This document shows positions 62,801-64,000 of a stretch of DNA of 64,000 nucleotides, piece after piece. How positions within the stretch are numbered: the first letter of the stretch is position 1; each line of letters begins with the position of its first letter. Under the pieces are notes generated by a model. That model was given only the letters and a program-made list of their open reading frames with translations, searched no databases and had not been told where the DNA came from. Location: assembly GCA_050015455.1 (NCBI GenBank), contig JBEKBJ010000005.1, positions 41,822-105,821 of the forward strand, written 5' to 3'. A program made the translations under genes and the position numbers. Source of the DNA: JAGDMS01 sp050015455. Lineage in GTDB: Bacteria > Desulfobacterota > Binatia > HRBIN30.

Positions 62801-63451
62801 TCAGGCACGGGGCGCCCCCTTCACTCCCGGACGGACCACGATGAAGCCGTTGCGCGCTCCCGGAACGCAGCCACGCACCAGGACGATGTGCTCAGCCGAG
62901 CGCACCGCAATCACCTCGAGGTTCTGCGTGGTCGTACGCTCATTGCCGTACTGGCCGGCCATACGCTTGCCCTTGAAGACGCGCCCCGGGTAAGAGCGGT
63001 TGCCGATCGAGCCACCATGGCGGAAGTACTCGTGCGTCCCGTGGCTGCCGGGAAAGCCGCTGAAGCCGTGGCGTTTGATCACGCCGGCAAAGCCGCGGCC
63101 CTTCGAGGTCCCACTCACATCGACGCGGTCGCCTGGCTTGAACATGGAGTCCACGGTAAGCTCCTGGCCGATGGTATACACCTCGCCATCCTGGGCGCGA
63201 AACTCCTGCAATACGCTGAACACGCCCTTGCCGGCCTTCAGGCAATGATTGCGGTAGGCCTTGGTGGCACGCTGCGGTTTCTTGTCGCCGAAGCCCAGCT
63301 GCACGGCGGCATAGCCGTCCGAGGCAGCCGTCTTCGCTTGCACCACCGTGCACGGCCCGGCCTGAATAACGGTCACGGGGATCAACTGACCCTTGTCGTC
63401 GAAGACCTGGGTCATGCCCAGCTTTTTTCCGATCAGTCCAACCATTCGCAT
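62801..63451 (-). CDS. rplC: Ribosomal protein uL3
   Basis: 216 residues: MVGLIGKKLGMTQVFDDKG and the FSGFPGSHGTHEYFRHGGSI and GRVFKGKRMAGQYGNERTT stretches. Start is ATG 63451 or 63445. Confidence 0.97.
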   Translation of the reverse strand: MRMVGLIGKKLGMTQVFDDKGQLIPVTVIQAGPCTVVQAKTAASDGYAAVQLGFGDKKPQRATKAYRNHCLKAGKGVFSVLQEFRAQDGEVYTIGQELTVDSMFKPGDRVDVSGTSKGRGFAGVIKRHGFSGFPGSHGTHEYFRHGGSIGNRSYPGRVFKGKRMAGQYGNERTTTQNLEVIAVRSAEHIVLVRGCVPGARNGFIVVRPGVKGAPRA

Positions 63452-63488
63452 GAATTGTTGCGCGCGACACAACCGAGTGCCGCGACCG

Positions 63489-63797
<309 letters not shown>

Positions 63798-63885
63798 AAC
63801 TCGCTTATCGCGCGTGCGGTCCTGGCTCGACTATCATCATCGGCTATCATGATAAGATGCGGTAAGCGATTGCGTTCACCGCCCT

Positions 63886-64000
63886 TCATTTCAGGATTTT
63901 GGCCACCACGCCGGCGCCCACCGTGCGCCCACCCTCGCGGATGGCAAACCGTAACCCCTCGTCCATCGCGATCGGCGTGATCAGCTCGATCGTCACCCGC
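63886..64000 (-). CDS. tuf: Elongation factor Tu, C-terminal end only
   Basis: The last 37 codons of EF-Tu run off the right edge: VTIELITPIAMDEGLRFAIR and then EGGRTVGAGVVAKILK. It sits ahead of rpsJ, the usual fusA-tuf-rpsJ order. Confidence 0.95.
   Translation of the reverse strand, partial: RVTIELITPIAMDEGLRFAIREGGRTVGAGVVAKILK

Overview
The window is a GC-rich bacterial chromosome segment from a Gram-negative organism. It carries lpxD for lipid A and many exported proteins with signal peptides. The mix of gene neighbourhoods (UPF0210/ACT pair, DUF177-rpmF-fab cluster, pyrR-led pyr operon, a Cys-rich secreted protein with a myxobacterial-style Cys repeat, and a SelW-type selenoprotein) points to a deltaproteobacterial-grade lineage such as Desulfobacterota, Myxococcota or Binatota. 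That placement is inference; no rRNA or tRNA gene was recognised.

Layout. 1-5.0 kb: leftward MoxR-DUF58-BatD-like-BatA-BatB module (AAA ATPase plus membrane VWA proteins). 5.3-7.6 kb: a decayed DUF2804 gene, then UPF0210 and a double-ACT protein. 8-11 kb: an amidase, a methyltransferase remnant, a zinc-ribbon/PspC protein, an unreported SelW-like gene whose Sec codon (UGA) splits the frame, and a YkgJ-type Cys-cluster protein. 11-16 kb: LysM protein, acpP, an internally deleted fabG, fabD, rpmF, DUF177 and lpxD; plsX, fabH and fabF are missing from their usual places. 16-22.8 kb: hisI, hisG, serS, yraN and gatCAB. 22.9-31.5 kb: M1-like peptidase, membrane protein, Cys-rich secreted protein, argC, a histidine kinase broken by an in-frame stop, a TPR protein and a bifunctional nuclease. 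31.6-40 kb: a second MoxR/VWA (CoxD/CoxE-like) pair, a MazF toxin-antitoxin pair, a PMT-like/TPR membrane protein, recG and a secreted protein. 40.3-47.9 kb: the pyrimidine operon pyrR-pyrB-pyrC-carA-carB with a PyrR attenuator leader. 48.9-64 kb: the S10-spc-alpha ribosomal protein operon, transcribed leftward from tuf (cut by the window edge) to rplQ, with secY, adk, map and rpoA and without infA.

Two things stand out. First, a 78-residue CxxU selenoprotein is hidden behind an in-frame UGA, with its own good promoter and a downstream hairpin. Second, at least six intergenic spots hold short arrays with a strict 7-base period. The unit sequence differs at each spot and several arrays face an inverted copy; some run into the ends of genes. 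Other dispersed palindromes (the CTTCGAC..GCTCAGG type and the CCCTCACCC/CCTCTCCC type) also occur, one inside the fabD reading frame and one inside the pyr operon. Several genes near these repeats are deleted or broken, which suggests repeat-associated erosion, although assembly error cannot be excluded from one sequence.
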